A stretch of DNA of 32,312 nucleotides from Planctomycetota bacterium. GTDB taxonomy: Bacteria > Planctomycetota > UBA8742 > JACQVU01 > JANLHZ01. The notes under the pieces are model-generated. The model had not been told where the DNA came from, did no database searches, and was given only the letters and a program-made list of their open reading frames with translations. Every line of letters starts with the position of its first letter. The stretch's first letter is position 1. The stretch covers positions 1 to 32,312 of the forward strand of contig JANLHZ010000127.1 in NCBI GenBank assembly GCA_024653775.1. Direction: 5' to 3'. The position numbers were made by a program, and so were the translations under genes. Positions 1-8,190 of the stretch are shown here, in pieces.

Positions 1-3
1 TTT

Positions 4-113
4 AGAAACTATCGTAGGCACCTGGGACCGCGGACGTCCTCGTCCGCAAAAGCCGTCAAACGTCTCGTTTGACGGCTCCGAATTATCGATGTCGCTTGCC
101 TACGATAGTTTCT
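4..113. repeat. 110-bp inverted-repeat element with nested hairpins
   Basis: The ends are perfect 17-bp inverted repeats (4-20 and 97-113, AGAAACTATCGTAGGCA and its complement). Inside lie two further hairpins: 30-36/41-47 with a TCCT loop, and a 12-bp stem 51-62/66-77 with a 3-base loop. No ORF of its own fits inside. The layout is that of a MITE-like or REP-like non-autonomous element. No target-site duplication is obvious next to it, so mobility is an inference. Confidence 0.7.
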
Positions 114-265
114 TAGTCCAGCCGATGAAGAAAGGTGCAAAGACTCCGCGCGGACACTTGCTTCGCCTGAATCTTGTATTCCCGATACATTGTCTTCACC
201 CGAACCGTGCCGTTCTCGGTTTCATCCTTGACAATCCGCTGCCTTGTATTTACACCATTACTCAT
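113..265 (-). CDS. possible small protein or gene remnant
   Basis: A 50-codon reading frame begins with ATG at 265 and ends with TAA at 115-113, inside the right arm of the inverted-repeat element. The peptide is hydrophilic and basic with no low complexity, so it could be real coding sequence rather than a shadow. I recognise no family. No Shine-Dalgarno site precedes it. An in-frame TTG at 307 would add 14 residues. The stop is supplied by the repeat element, so this may be a gene truncated when the element arrived. It would be divergent from the membrane protein starting at 323. It may equally be chance. Confidence 0.25.
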   Translation of the reverse strand: MSNGVNTRQRIVKDETENGTVRVKTMYREYKIQAKQVSARSLCTFLHRLD

Positions 266-322
266 AATCGCGAACACGCATGATTTTTTCGTCAGGTTCT
301 CCCCCAAGACAACTTGTAAAAA

Positions 323-1747
323 ATGAACTACGAAGAAGAATACGAAATCGCCGGAAACACCGGCGCGCAGGGCATCGCATTGATGGAGGACCCGAAGGGG
401 CTCGCCAGATCTTCGAGATCGTCAAGGAGACGTGGAGGCGATGACGACGAGGAAGAAGAGGAGGACGACTCCTCGAATAGGAGACGCAAAGGCGGAAGCG
501 CCGGTAGCGGTCGCGGAGACGGTGGTCGCGGCGGCGGCGGAGGTCGCGGAAGAGGCAGGGGAGACGACGACGAGGATGACGAAGAAGAGGAGGAAGATCG
601 TCCACGCAGAAGACGCTCGGGAGGCGGAAGCTCCAGACGAAAGGGTCGTGACGAAGAAGAGGAGGAGGAAGAGGAGGAACGTCCACGCAGAGGAGCGCGC
701 GGCGGCGCGAGCGGTCGCGGAGGTCGCGGCGGAGGAGGTAGCGGCGGCGGAGGAGGATACGGCGGCAGGACTGCTCCGAACAAGGTCGGGACGGCTAAAA
801 CACTGAGTTTCGTCGGAATGATCGTGCCGTTCCTCGGGCTGTACGCCGCGGTGGTCGCGATGGGCGAGCTGAAACGAATCGAGCAGGGCAGGCTCGATGA
901 AAAGCTCGAGCCGGGCGCGAAACTCGCAAGACTTCTCGGGTTCATCGGAACCGGCGTCAGCCTTGTGGTTCTCGTCATCGTGATCGTCATCATAAACGTA
1001 ATGTCAGGAGTCGCGCTCGCGGGCGTCGTCCTTAAAGGCCAGCTCGTGATCGAGGACGCCAACGAAAAAGTGGCTGCGCAGTACTACGCGCAGTTCCAGG
1101 AAATCGTGAACACGAAGTACAATCCCGCGCAACTGCAAGCGGCTTTCGACCAGAAGTTCCAGGAGGCGATCGACGTCGTCAACAGGAACTGGTCCGAAAA
1201 CCACGAAGGAACCCCTGACGGAATCAACGACAAGGACTGGAAGACAGGTTGGGACGCGGGTTCGAAAATCGCGATCGGCAACGCCGAGAAGGCGGCCAAG
1301 AGTTTGATCCTTGACGACCTGATCGCGCTTTACGAAGCCTCTAAAACGGACTTCCAGAAGATTGCGGGTCAATACCATGAATTCGAAGACCCAGCGTTCA
1401 AGAGGATCCATTCCGGGCTTAGCGAGGCGACGCCTTATTACGGTTTTGCAATCTCGTGGGAGGACAACAAGAAAATCGACAAGAACGTCGTGCTCACATA
1501 TACAGTCCCCGGAATGGAGGAGGAACAGACCGTCCGCTCGACCTGGAGCTTCGAGCCGAACGGATTCCTTTCCCACCCGGACTTCAAACCGCTGCAGAAG
1601 GATTCGTCCTCGAAAACGGATATGGTGATCACGAGCAACAACACTCAGATTCGCGTGCTTTTCGAATTCGCCGATACTTCCGACAAGGTGGAACTCTGGA
1701 TCAACACCGAGCAGGGAGCAAACATCTTCCTTCGAATGCTCAGGTGA
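323..1747 (+). CDS. membrane protein with alternating acidic and Arg/Gly-rich low-complexity N-terminus (DUF4190-like helices)
   Basis: The 474-residue product has three parts. Residues about 28-150 are low complexity: Asp/Glu blocks (about 40-49, 81-92, 110-119) alternate with Arg/Gly blocks (57-80, 93-107, 120-149). Two membrane helices follow at about 159-180 and 203-237, separated by a charged loop. Their spacing and the loop pattern (MGELKRI...G) recall DUF4190-type helix pairs, which is a resemblance only. Residues 240-474 form a soluble mixed domain, probably outside the membrane if the low-complexity part is cytoplasmic. The acidic/Arg-Pro block seems internally duplicated: the same CGTCCACGCAG word follows acidic stretches at 599 and 680. 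No Shine-Dalgarno site precedes the ATG. Function unknown; a scaffold or nucleic-acid-binding role for the Arg/Gly part is speculation. Confidence 0.85.
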   Translation: MNYEEEYEIAGNTGAQGIALMEDPKGLARSSRSSRRRGGDDDEEEEEDDSSNRRRKGGSAGSGRGDGGRGGGGGRGRGRGDDDEDDEEEEEDRPRRRRSGGGSSRRKGRDEEEEEEEEERPRRGARGGASGRGGRGGGGSGGGGGYGGRTAPNKVGTAKTLSFVGMIVPFLGLYAAVVAMGELKRIEQGRLDEKLEPGAKLARLLGFIGTGVSLVVLVIVIVIINVMSGVALAGVVLKGQLVIEDANEKVAAQYYAQFQEIVNTKYNPAQLQAAFDQKFQEAIDVVNRNWSENHEGTPDGINDKDWKTGWDAGSKIAIGNAEKAAKSLILDDLIALYEASKTDFQKIAGQYHEFEDPAFKRIHSGLSEATPYYGFAISWEDNKKIDKNVVLTYTVPGMEEEQTVRSTWSFEPNGFLSHPDFKPLQKDSSSKTDMVITSNNTQIRVLFEFADTSDKVELWINTEQGANIFLRMLR

Positions 1748-1765
1748 TCGGGGCTATTTGGGAGT

Positions 1766-1783
1766 GCAGACGTCCTCGTCTGC
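1766..1783. repeat. REP-like hairpin, copy 2
   Basis: A 7-bp stem GCAGACG/CGTCTGC closes a TCCT loop between two convergent genes. It is the same hairpin as 30-47 (GCGGACG, TCCT, CGTCCGC) but with one G-C pair changed to A-T, so the pairing is kept. It is followed by more GC-rich sequence to about 1800. It could also act as a bidirectional stem for the convergent transcripts, but there is no T-tract. Confidence 0.6.
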
Positions 1784-1845
1784 GCCAGTGCCACGGGGTG
1801 GCCTGTACGTTCACCAGAATTTTCCCGGCTGTCGCGATACCGCGA

Positions 1846-2646
1846 CTACCTGAAGGATGGGCCGCTGGAACCCTGGTCGCTTGACCCAGGCTGACCCGAA
1901 GCATTTTGCGGAGCTTGATTCTGCGACGGCTGGTTTCCACGAGCCTGCGGATTCGAGGTCTGCACACCACCGCGAAACACCGGCGAGTTTTCCGCTTCGC
2001 CTTCGCCGGTGGTGATCGTAAGCCCCTGCCTTCCGCTTTCGAGGTTTTCGACGACGTTCGCGCCCGTGAACGCCATTGGTTCCGTTGTCTCCCTCGATAC
2101 TTCCGAAATTTTTTGAACGATCGCCTGCGTCGTCTGAACCATTTCCGCGACGGCTCGACCCTCCGCGGTATCCGGCGGCGGCGGCACGACGCGCAGAATC
2201 GTACCGCGCCTGCCGTCGACTTCGAGGGTTATGTAGCTCCGCTTGAAGCGTGGATCGACCCGAAGAAGCATCATTTCCGTGTACGGATCGTCGATTTCCC
2301 TCGCGTGCTCCCAGAAAATGCAGTCGAGCATCACCGCGAGCAGTTCCTCCATCTTCTCGTTCCGAATCCGGCTGATCGGTTCCGTGTACAGCGTGCTCCC
2401 GGCGGAAGCGCGCGATGAAGTGAGGTCTTCCGCGGTGAGATTTTGCAGCGCCTCTCCTTGAATCGTCCTCGTCGCCTGGTAGTCAGGGTGAGTGTCGTTA
2501 ATAAGCGTGATCCTGGAATTCCGGGTTTCGCTTTCGTAGACGACCTTCATCGACCTTTCGAAGCGAGCGGTGGTGGCGCAGCCCGAAGCGAGAACCAGAC
2601 AAAAAAGCGCGATCAGCGCAGAGATAGAAAACTTTGAAACCATCAT
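1846..2646 (-). CDS. predicted lipoprotein of unknown function
   Basis: A hydrophobic signal peptide ends in a lipobox (LASGC) at about residues 20-24 counted from the ATG at 2646, predicting a lipid-anchored envelope protein of 266 residues. An upstream in-frame start at 2679 would add 11 residues ahead of the signal. I prefer 2646 (or the adjacent ATG at 2643) because the signal peptide then begins properly and a GGTGGCGAG stretch lies upstream. The mature part is a mixed domain with a PPPP run, and the last 50 residues are rich in Gln, Ser, Pro, Asn and Gly, probably disordered. No family is recognised. It converges with the membrane protein ending at 1747. Confidence 0.85.
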   Translation of the reverse strand: MMVSKFSISALIALFCLVLASGCATTARFERSMKVVYESETRNSRITLINDTHPDYQATRTIQGEALQNLTAEDLTSSRASAGSTLYTEPISRIRNEKMEELLAVMLDCIFWEHAREIDDPYTEMMLLRVDPRFKRSYITLEVDGRRGTILRVVPPPPDTAEGRAVAEMVQTTQAIVQKISEVSRETTEPMAFTGANVVENLESGRQGLTITTGEGEAENSPVFRGGVQTSNPQARGNQPSQNQAPQNASGQPGSSDQGSSGPSFR

Positions 2647-3315
2647 ATTCGTCTCGCCACCAACTATGGCGGCATGCAATATCTTATCGGGGGACTATAT
2701 ATCGTAACCGAAAACCGCGCCGTTTGCGAAAGTTTTCGAATCGCGACCCCGCACCGAACCGTGGAACCGTGGGGGGCGCATGCGGATTTATGCAGACGTT
2801 TTATTTGATTCAGGGTATCGGTTCACTGAACCGCTGCGATGATTATGACGTAAAGAAAAGTATTTAATAATAAATTTATCAAATTTATTTCAAAATTTGA
2901 GTGTTATCAGTTATATAAAATTTATTCATGTATGTTTTTCCGCTTAAGAGGACTTTTTGTTGCTTTTATGTAACCGCTCAAAAAGCCTTCCGATTACCCA
3001 CAAGTCTTGTTGCCTGGATACTCCCGAAAATGCCCGCAAGTAGCGCAGGCGTCCGGCCGGCAAAGGGTGCACGCATTGCGCCCCTGCGTCCAGAATGCGC
3101 GGACGATGGCGGAAGCACTCCCGGTGGGACTGTAGGCGTCTCGCATACAGCAAAAGAGAATGCGCGGACGGAACGTCTGCACTCCCAGACGCGGAGCACC
3201 CCAAAGCCGAACAATTCGACCCGCGTGGAACTATAAAGGAGTGAAAAACGTCATGGAATCAGGTATGATTCGAAAAATCGGGGAAATTCACTCATATGAG
3301 CTTGAGGAATGAAAA
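2647..3315. other. 669-bp intergenic region: AT-rich palindromes then GC-rich repeats
   Basis: This spacer separates two divergently read genes, so it should hold promoters for both. From about 2830 to 2935 it is strongly AT-rich and contains an inverted repeat TCAAATTT (2879-2886) / AAATTTGA (2893-2900). From about 3030 to 3200 it turns GC-rich and repetitive: GAATGCGCGGACG occurs at 3093 and again near 3159. I see no convincing ORF. The short frames across the repeats look like repeat-derived translations. Confidence 0.6.
3030..3200. repeat. GC-rich intergenic repeat cluster, REP-like copy 3
   Basis: The stretch 3163-3186, read on the minus strand, gives GGGAGTGCAGACGT followed by a TCC-like loop and GTCCGC. 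It matches the REP-like hairpin at 1761-1783 in reverse orientation. Its stem 3164-3170/3174-3180 includes one G-T wobble. The word GAATGCGCGGACG is repeated at 3093-3105 and 3159-3170. The rest of the block (GCGCAGGCGTCCGGCCGG and similar) is palindrome-rich. This looks like a compound array of dispersed extragenic palindromes. Confidence 0.5.
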
Positions 3316-5052
3316 ATGAATAAACCAGGGCCAGATATTTCCGAAGTTCATTCTCTTGTCGCGTCGATCAGGGTGCGGAGCTACCTCTCGTTTCTGATCG
3401 AAACGAGCGCGCTTGTGCTGATGGCATTCGCTGCGACGTTTGCGCTCGCAATCGTCATCCGCAAACTGACGTACACGCTCATCGTTGACGAATGGACCCT
3501 CGCAAGCTGGATGCTGATGGCGTTCGCGCTCGTCAGCATCGCGGTCTCTATGGTGGGCATCCCCACGAAGATGAACAGCGCTATGAAGGCGGACGAAGCC
3601 CTCGGGAAAAAAGATCGCTTCAGTTCGCTGATGTACTTCCAGAATCCCACGAATCCATTCGAAAAGGCGTTTTACGAGGAAGCGATCGCGCACGTCCGTA
3701 GCGCCAGGGCGAGCGGCGTGGTTCCGCTGAAGGCGCCCAGGCAGTGGATGATCGCGCCTTTCGTCTGCCTCGCGGCGATGATGCCGATGTTTCTTCCGCA
3801 ATACGACATTTTCGGGTTTCTAGAGGATGAAAAGGAAAAGGAAGCCGAGGAACTGCGCATCGAAAACACCGTCTCCAGCCTGCTGAAGGTCGAAAACGTC
3901 GAATCGAAGTACCAGGATGAACTCGAACGCGGCGAACTTCCGGAACTCGCGTCCGCAATAAGCGAAATCGAGGAGCTTCGCGCGAAAATGGAGGCGGAAG
4001 GCGCAACACGGGAAGAGGTCCAGCGTGAAATCCAGAACCTCGCGGAACGGCTGAACCAGAAATCGGAGGCGCTCGCGGAAAGACACGAACAGCTTTCCCG
4101 CGCGCTCGAACGCAGCGCGTCGAGCGATCCGACTTCGGACCTCAAGGAAGCGATAATGTCCGGAGATCCCGAAAAAATACAGGACGCGCTCGACGATCTC
4201 CGCGAACGACTGACGAACGAAAATATGAGCGCCGAAGAACGACAGGAAATGCTCGAACGGACGTCGGAGTCGATGTCGGAGCTTTCGAACGAACTGAGCA
4301 CGCTTAGCGAGACTATGCAGATGAGCCTCGAAAGCGGCGAGCACAGCGAAATGTCCGAGAGCGAACAGAATCAGCTCGAGCAGCAAAGCCAGCAGCTTTC
4401 GCAGATGTCGGAAGCGATGCAGCGGCTATCCGAAACGATGCGCCAGCTTAGCGAGAGCATGTGCCAGAATCCGGGCAACCAGCAGGGTTCCGACTCTCAG
4501 AATCCCGGCGCGCAGAACTCCCAGGGCCAGCAGCCGAGGCAGCTTACCGACCAGGAGATTCAGCAGCTTCAGAATATGCTGAACCAACTCAGCCAGCTTT
4601 CCGACGAGGAACTCCAGCAGCTTATGCAGCAGCTTCAGAACATGCAAAACTGCTCGGGACAGCAGGCCGGCGAAATTCAGCAGCTTTCGAACCAGCTCGG
4701 CCTCGCGCCATATATGCTCCGCGGCAACCTGAAGCCGGACGACCTGAAACCAGGGGATAACAACTACAATCCGTACAACAACGGCGGACGCGGGTCGGGA
4801 CTTCGCAACTCGCAGGTCACGGACGAGGAATACCAGCACGAATTTGTGCGACCGGAGACTTACAACACGGGCAGGGGACTCCGGACCCTGATTCCGTCGG
4901 ACCTCGAAGCCCTTCCGTCGGAAGGCGCGACTTCTCTCGCTCCCGGCTCCCGCGCGGCGGAAACGTTCCAGACTCAGGACGATGCGCTTGACGAGCAGAA
5001 CATCCCACGCGACTACCACGACGCCATCAGACGGTATTTCGGAGAACGCTGA
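3316..5052 (+). CDS. DUF4175-like membrane protein with long coiled coil
   Basis: The 578-residue product has two membrane helices near the N-terminus (about 27-48 and 62-82), a third at about 145-162, then a long charged coiled coil (about 169-365). A Gln/Asn/Ser-rich helical stretch follows (about 385-475), then a disordered tail ending in an IPRDYHDAIRRYF motif. The layout, the GKKDRFSS segment after the second helix and the tail motif recall DUF4175-type proteins often found near MoxR/von Willebrand clusters in planctomycete-like genomes. No MoxR or BatA gene is adjacent here. GAGG lies 8 bases before the ATG, which supports the start. The role is unknown; an envelope scaffold is plausible. 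Confidence 0.85.
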   Translation: MNKPGPDISEVHSLVASIRVRSYLSFLIETSALVLMAFAATFALAIVIRKLTYTLIVDEWTLASWMLMAFALVSIAVSMVGIPTKMNSAMKADEALGKKDRFSSLMYFQNPTNPFEKAFYEEAIAHVRSARASGVVPLKAPRQWMIAPFVCLAAMMPMFLPQYDIFGFLEDEKEKEAEELRIENTVSSLLKVENVESKYQDELERGELPELASAISEIEELRAKMEAEGATREEVQREIQNLAERLNQKSEALAERHEQLSRALERSASSDPTSDLKEAIMSGDPEKIQDALDDLRERLTNENMSAEERQEMLERTSESMSELSNELSTLSETMQMSLESGEHSEMSESEQNQLEQQSQQLSQMSEAMQRLSETMRQLSESMCQNPGNQQGSDSQNPGAQNSQGQQPRQLTDQEIQQLQNMLNQLSQLSDEELQQLMQQLQNMQNCSGQQAGEIQQLSNQLGLAPYMLRGNLKPDDLKPGDNNYNPYNNGGRGSGLRNSQVTDEEYQHEFVRPETYNTGRGLRTLIPSDLEALPSEGATSLAPGSRAAETFQTQDDALDEQNIPRDYHDAIRRYFGER

Positions 5053-5104
5053 GCGCTTTTCGATGTTACGAAAAATTCGTAGACGGTACGAATATAATGT
5101 AATG

Positions 5105-5806
5105 TTATGACCGCGGCAACCCGATCTGGATTTCCTCGCCAGATTCGAGAAGTTTCAGGTGTTTGAGGAGGTTCTTGCTATCAGGAAACTTGGAGATCGC
5201 CTGCTCGAGTATCTCTTTCGCTTTTCCGACGTCGCCCTGCTTTTGAAGCGTGTACGCAAGCCCGCTGTATAGCGGCGCCTCGGCTTTCACTTCGCGGATG
5301 CCTTCTTCGTAGATCTCCTTCGCCTTTTCGAGATCGCCTTTGTTCAGGTAGTAACCGGCGAGATGGTGCCGCGCGAGCCAGAAGTCGCGATTCCGACTCA
5401 GTTCCTCGATGCCGCGCTCCGTGTCGCCGCGATCGAGATATATCTGCGCGATTGCGAGTCTTATGTACTTTTCGAAAATCTTGTGCTGGCAGTATTCGAG
5501 GGCCTTGTTGTAGTGGATGAGCGCGGAGCTGTAGTCCTTCAGCTTATAAGCGGCTTCGCCCTCCGCGAGATGCTTCTGGAACCGCTTTCCACGGTACGAC
5601 GAATACAGAATCCAGGACACCGCAATCACTCCGACCACGAGGGTGGTGATGAAGACGGTCGTCGTTTCGCCATAGCCTTCTTCGAGCAGACGCCGGTGAA
5701 CGAAAAACGCAACCACTATCAGTATTCCGCAAAGAATCGCGGCTTCCCTCGAAATCTTCGGGAGCGCCCACTTGTCGCTGGCTTCTTCCGGATTTTTATC
5801 CTGCAT
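5105..5806 (-). CDS. membrane-anchored TPR protein
   Basis: The 233-residue product has two N-terminal membrane helices (about 22-38 and 48-68) and then tetratricopeptide repeats from about residue 75 to 220, for example the segments containing EAAYKLKDYSSALIHYNKAL and GDLEKAKEIYEEG. TPR units mediate protein-protein contacts, so this is probably an assembly or scaffolding factor facing one side of the membrane. GAGGAG lies 5 bases upstream of the ATG. An AT-rich -10-like stretch (TTATAAATAG) lies further upstream at about 5830-5842. It is the last of three minus-strand genes, 126 bp after the O-antigen ligase-like gene, so it may have its own promoter. It converges with the gene ending at 5052. 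Confidence 0.85.
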   Translation of the reverse strand: MQDKNPEEASDKWALPKISREAAILCGILIVVAFFVHRRLLEEGYGETTTVFITTLVVGVIAVSWILYSSYRGKRFQKHLAEGEAAYKLKDYSSALIHYNKALEYCQHKIFEKYIRLAIAQIYLDRGDTERGIEELSRNRDFWLARHHLAGYYLNKGDLEKAKEIYEEGIREVKAEAPLYSGLAYTLQKQGDVGKAKEILEQAISKFPDSKNLLKHLKLLESGEEIQIGLPRS

Positions 5807-5932
5807 GGATACTCCTCGGCGTTGGAATGATCCTATTTATAACGACGAAAGGCCCCGACTTGTTCGAAAAATCGATTCGCTCGGGAAGTTCTTATAAGGA
5901 TAACGAAGGCGTTGTCCTATTCGCATTCCTCG

Positions 5933-7354
5933 TCACTCTCTCGCGAAAATGCGCGTCGTCCTTCTGGGCTTCGGCTGGAAGCTGTGATAGCCGAGGTCTT
6001 TCGGCGTGACCACTTTCGGCAGGCTGCTGGCGATGTTTTCGCGCTGGCAGACGTGGTAAGTCGCAACGACTATTCCGAGCGCGAAATAGAAAGGCTCCAT
6101 TGTCCTGATCGTTGTGAAACTCGTTGCGCCGAGGGCGTGGATCATGAGGCCTCCAAGCCCGGCGATGAATCCCACGCAGAAGCCATAGACAGTTTTGTCT
6201 TTGTCTCGCACCAGATTCAGCGTATCGAAGGAAACTTTCCCGATACGATAGAGGAAGAAGAAGAACACGACGAGTCCCATAAGTCCGGTTTCGAGAGCGA
6301 GTTTGACGTATTCGTTATCCACGTCGCCGAGGTTGACGATTCCTTTTCCGGTGCCTAAGAGAGGCGAATCGACGACGTTGAGCGAGAACGATTTGATCGC
6401 GTACATTCGCGACTGGAACGAGCTGTCTTCGCTCAGATTGACGAACGTGGATACCCGATCGATTATTTGGCGGTCTCCAGCGATCCAGAGAACCAGCGGA
6501 GAGAGGATCAGCACGAAAATCAGCGATTTCCTGCCCGAGATGAGCGCGATGAACGTCAGCGTGACGAAAAGCGCGACGTACGAGGTTCTGCTCAGAGTTC
6601 TGATGAACGGATAAATCGTGATGAGAAGGAATCCGCTTCCGAGGATACGGATTCGTCTCGAGTCCGTCATCGCGGTCACGCCGAGGGCGAGAAGGAAGTG
6701 GAACAGAAGGTATCCGCCGAGGATGTTCGCGGTTTCGCCTTCCGGGCCGGAGACTCGTCTGACCACGTATGAGAGCTGATAATAAAGGAACGCTATCAGC
6801 AGGCTCGACGCGACGAACATCGACGTAATGAAAAACCTGACTTCGCTCATGCTCTTCAGAATGTTAAGGACGAGGAAGAAGATGAGGAAGTACTCGACGA
6901 TCTTCAGCGTGTGGAAAATTCCAGTGGTGAGGTTGAAGCTTTCGATGGTCATCGCCGCGAGGAGGGTGGAAATCAGCGAAAGGCTCATCAGGAGCATGAA
7001 AGGTCTCCCGATCATAGTCGGCCTGAATTCGGTCTTTTCCGCCATCTGCTTCGCGAGGAATATGAACAGGAATATCGGGATCAGGAAGTCGGATATTCGA
7101 AGCTGAACTCCCCCGACGTTTATATCGGGACTTATCCCGATGCCGATGATCAGCACCGTCAGTCCGGTGCGGAGATCGAACATCATAAGGAAGTACGTCA
7201 GACCGACGAGGAAAACGTAGCCGAAGGATTTCATCTCCTTCGAAGGTCCGAAGAGGATGAGACTTCCGAGAATCAGCGCCAGAACCACGAGCGGCACGAG
7301 GTGCAGCGGCCTTTTGCGTTCTGTCCTGAATTCTTCAGCGTGAATTGGAAGCAT
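5933..7354 (-). CDS. O-antigen ligase/polymerase-like membrane protein (Wzy_C family)
   Basis: The 473-residue product is almost entirely hydrophobic, with about 10-12 predicted membrane helices and one larger extracytoplasmic loop. After that loop comes the pattern GTGKG, then DNEYVKLALETGLMG, then a very hydrophobic helix, which is the hallmark arrangement of the O-antigen ligase/Wzy_C family. Such proteins join or polymerise lipid-linked glycans on the outer face of the inner membrane. The exact substrate cannot be told from sequence. It follows the FabZ-like gene by 31 bp and is probably co-transcribed with it. Ligase and polymerase cannot be separated here. Confidence 0.8.
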   Translation of the reverse strand: MLPIHAEEFRTERKRPLHLVPLVVLALILGSLILFGPSKEMKSFGYVFLVGLTYFLMMFDLRTGLTVLIIGIGISPDINVGGVQLRISDFLIPIFLFIFLAKQMAEKTEFRPTMIGRPFMLLMSLSLISTLLAAMTIESFNLTTGIFHTLKIVEYFLIFFLVLNILKSMSEVRFFITSMFVASSLLIAFLYYQLSYVVRRVSGPEGETANILGGYLLFHFLLALGVTAMTDSRRIRILGSGFLLITIYPFIRTLSRTSYVALFVTLTFIALISGRKSLIFVLILSPLVLWIAGDRQIIDRVSTFVNLSEDSSFQSRMYAIKSFSLNVVDSPLLGTGKGIVNLGDVDNEYVKLALETGLMGLVVFFFFLYRIGKVSFDTLNLVRDKDKTVYGFCVGFIAGLGGLMIHALGATSFTTIRTMEPFYFALGIVVATYHVCQRENIASSLPKVVTPKDLGYHSFQPKPRRTTRIFARE

Positions 7355-7385
7355 GCTCTTTCCCGGCGTTCAAACCGTTAGTCTG

Positions 7386-7868
7386 TCAAACCCGCAGCCC
7401 AGTGATGGTTCCCTCGAACAGCAGCTTCGGGGTCTCTTCGATTTTTATCGCCTGGACCGAAAAAGTGAAACTCCTGCTTCGAAGATTTTTTTCCAAAGCC
7501 ACGTAAAAGAATTCCTCTCCCGGCTGTATCAGCGACCTGAATTTGACGTCGCTGACGCCGCCAAGACCGAGAAAGCCGCCAAGTCCGTGCGTAACGAGGT
7601 AGTGTAGCGAACAAAGCTGCGCGGCTCCCTCGATAAGCAGCACACCGGGGAATATCGGCCTTCCGGGTACATGATCTTGAATCCAGAATTCGTCGTCCCG
7701 AATTTTCCGCCTCGCGATGGAGAACTTTTTTTCGCGGTCGAAAGCGACCACGGAATCGATTTGGAGGAAGGTTCCGCGGTGCGGATTGATCTTCTGAATT
7801 TCCGCGCTGTCCATTTCAGTGCGGCTCCAGTCGATTCCGCCCGGGTCGACTAAGAAAGATGACGGCAT
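7386..7868 (-). CDS. FabZ-like beta-hydroxyacyl-ACP dehydratase (hotdog fold)
   Basis: The 160-residue product fits the FabZ/FabA-like hotdog family. The opening motif NPHRGTFLQID matches the family's PHR-PF-L-D pattern. The catalytic histidine is His66 in DHVPGRPIFPGV and the catalytic glutamate is Glu80 in LLIEGAAQL. Their 14-residue spacing equals His54/Glu68 of E. coli FabZ. The enzyme dehydrates 3-hydroxyacyl carrier-protein thioesters. It heads a probable operon with the O-antigen ligase-like gene, so it may serve a dedicated lipid or lipid-A-like pathway rather than bulk fatty acid synthesis. The N-terminal 20 residues are an extension; ATG codons occur at residues 1 and 19, so the start may be later. 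No fabZ neighbours such as lpxA are present. Confidence 0.8.
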   Translation of the reverse strand: MPSSFLVDPGGIDWSRTEMDSAEIQKINPHRGTFLQIDSVVAFDREKKFSIARRKIRDDEFWIQDHVPGRPIFPGVLLIEGAAQLCSLHYLVTHGLGGFLGLGGVSDVKFRSLIQPGEEFFYVALEKNLRSRSFTFSVQAIKIEETPKLLFEGTITGLRV

Positions 7869-8190
7869 CTACACTCTGATAATCTTGTTACGAAAATATA
7901 GCCGAATGATACCCGTAGCGAAAGCAAAAGCAACCATAAAGACTCGGCGCAGGGGTTAAAACGACAAGAAACAGTCATCAGAGGTCCGTCGGACGGTGTC
8001 GGACTCCCGGAATGAATCCGAGGTAAGGACGCGCGTCGCGGAAACTTTCGCTTCAGAAACGAACCGAAAATTCCGAAGAACGGCCTGTAGCCCCAGCGTG
8101 CGAGCTACGAATCCCTCATATTCTTCAAATCTTCCTCAGCGGACTTTCGCGCGTGCGCGGGAGTCTCCCTCCACCTGACCTCAGTTCATC
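7869..8190. other. 322-bp spacer between divergent genes
   Basis: It must hold promoters for the FabZ-like operon and for the coiled-coil gene at 8191. I see no clear -35/-10 pair, no strong hairpin and no convincing small ORF. The plus-strand frame at 7996-8178 has no ribosome binding site or recognisable content. Confidence 0.4.

Noticed and set aside
328-1062. 244-residue minus-strand frame rich in Ser and Pro
   Set aside because: It is the complement of the acidic and Arg/Gly low-complexity region; runs of Ser and Pro are what GAG/GAA and GGN codons give in reverse.
2928-3236. Small frames on both strands across 2928-3236
   Set aside because: They translate the dispersed GC-rich repeats and have no ribosome site or family signal.
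5067-5081. TACGAA/TTCGTA hairpin after the DUF4175-like gene as a terminator
   Set aside because: The stem is only six weak pairs with a three-base loop and no T-tract follows on either strand.
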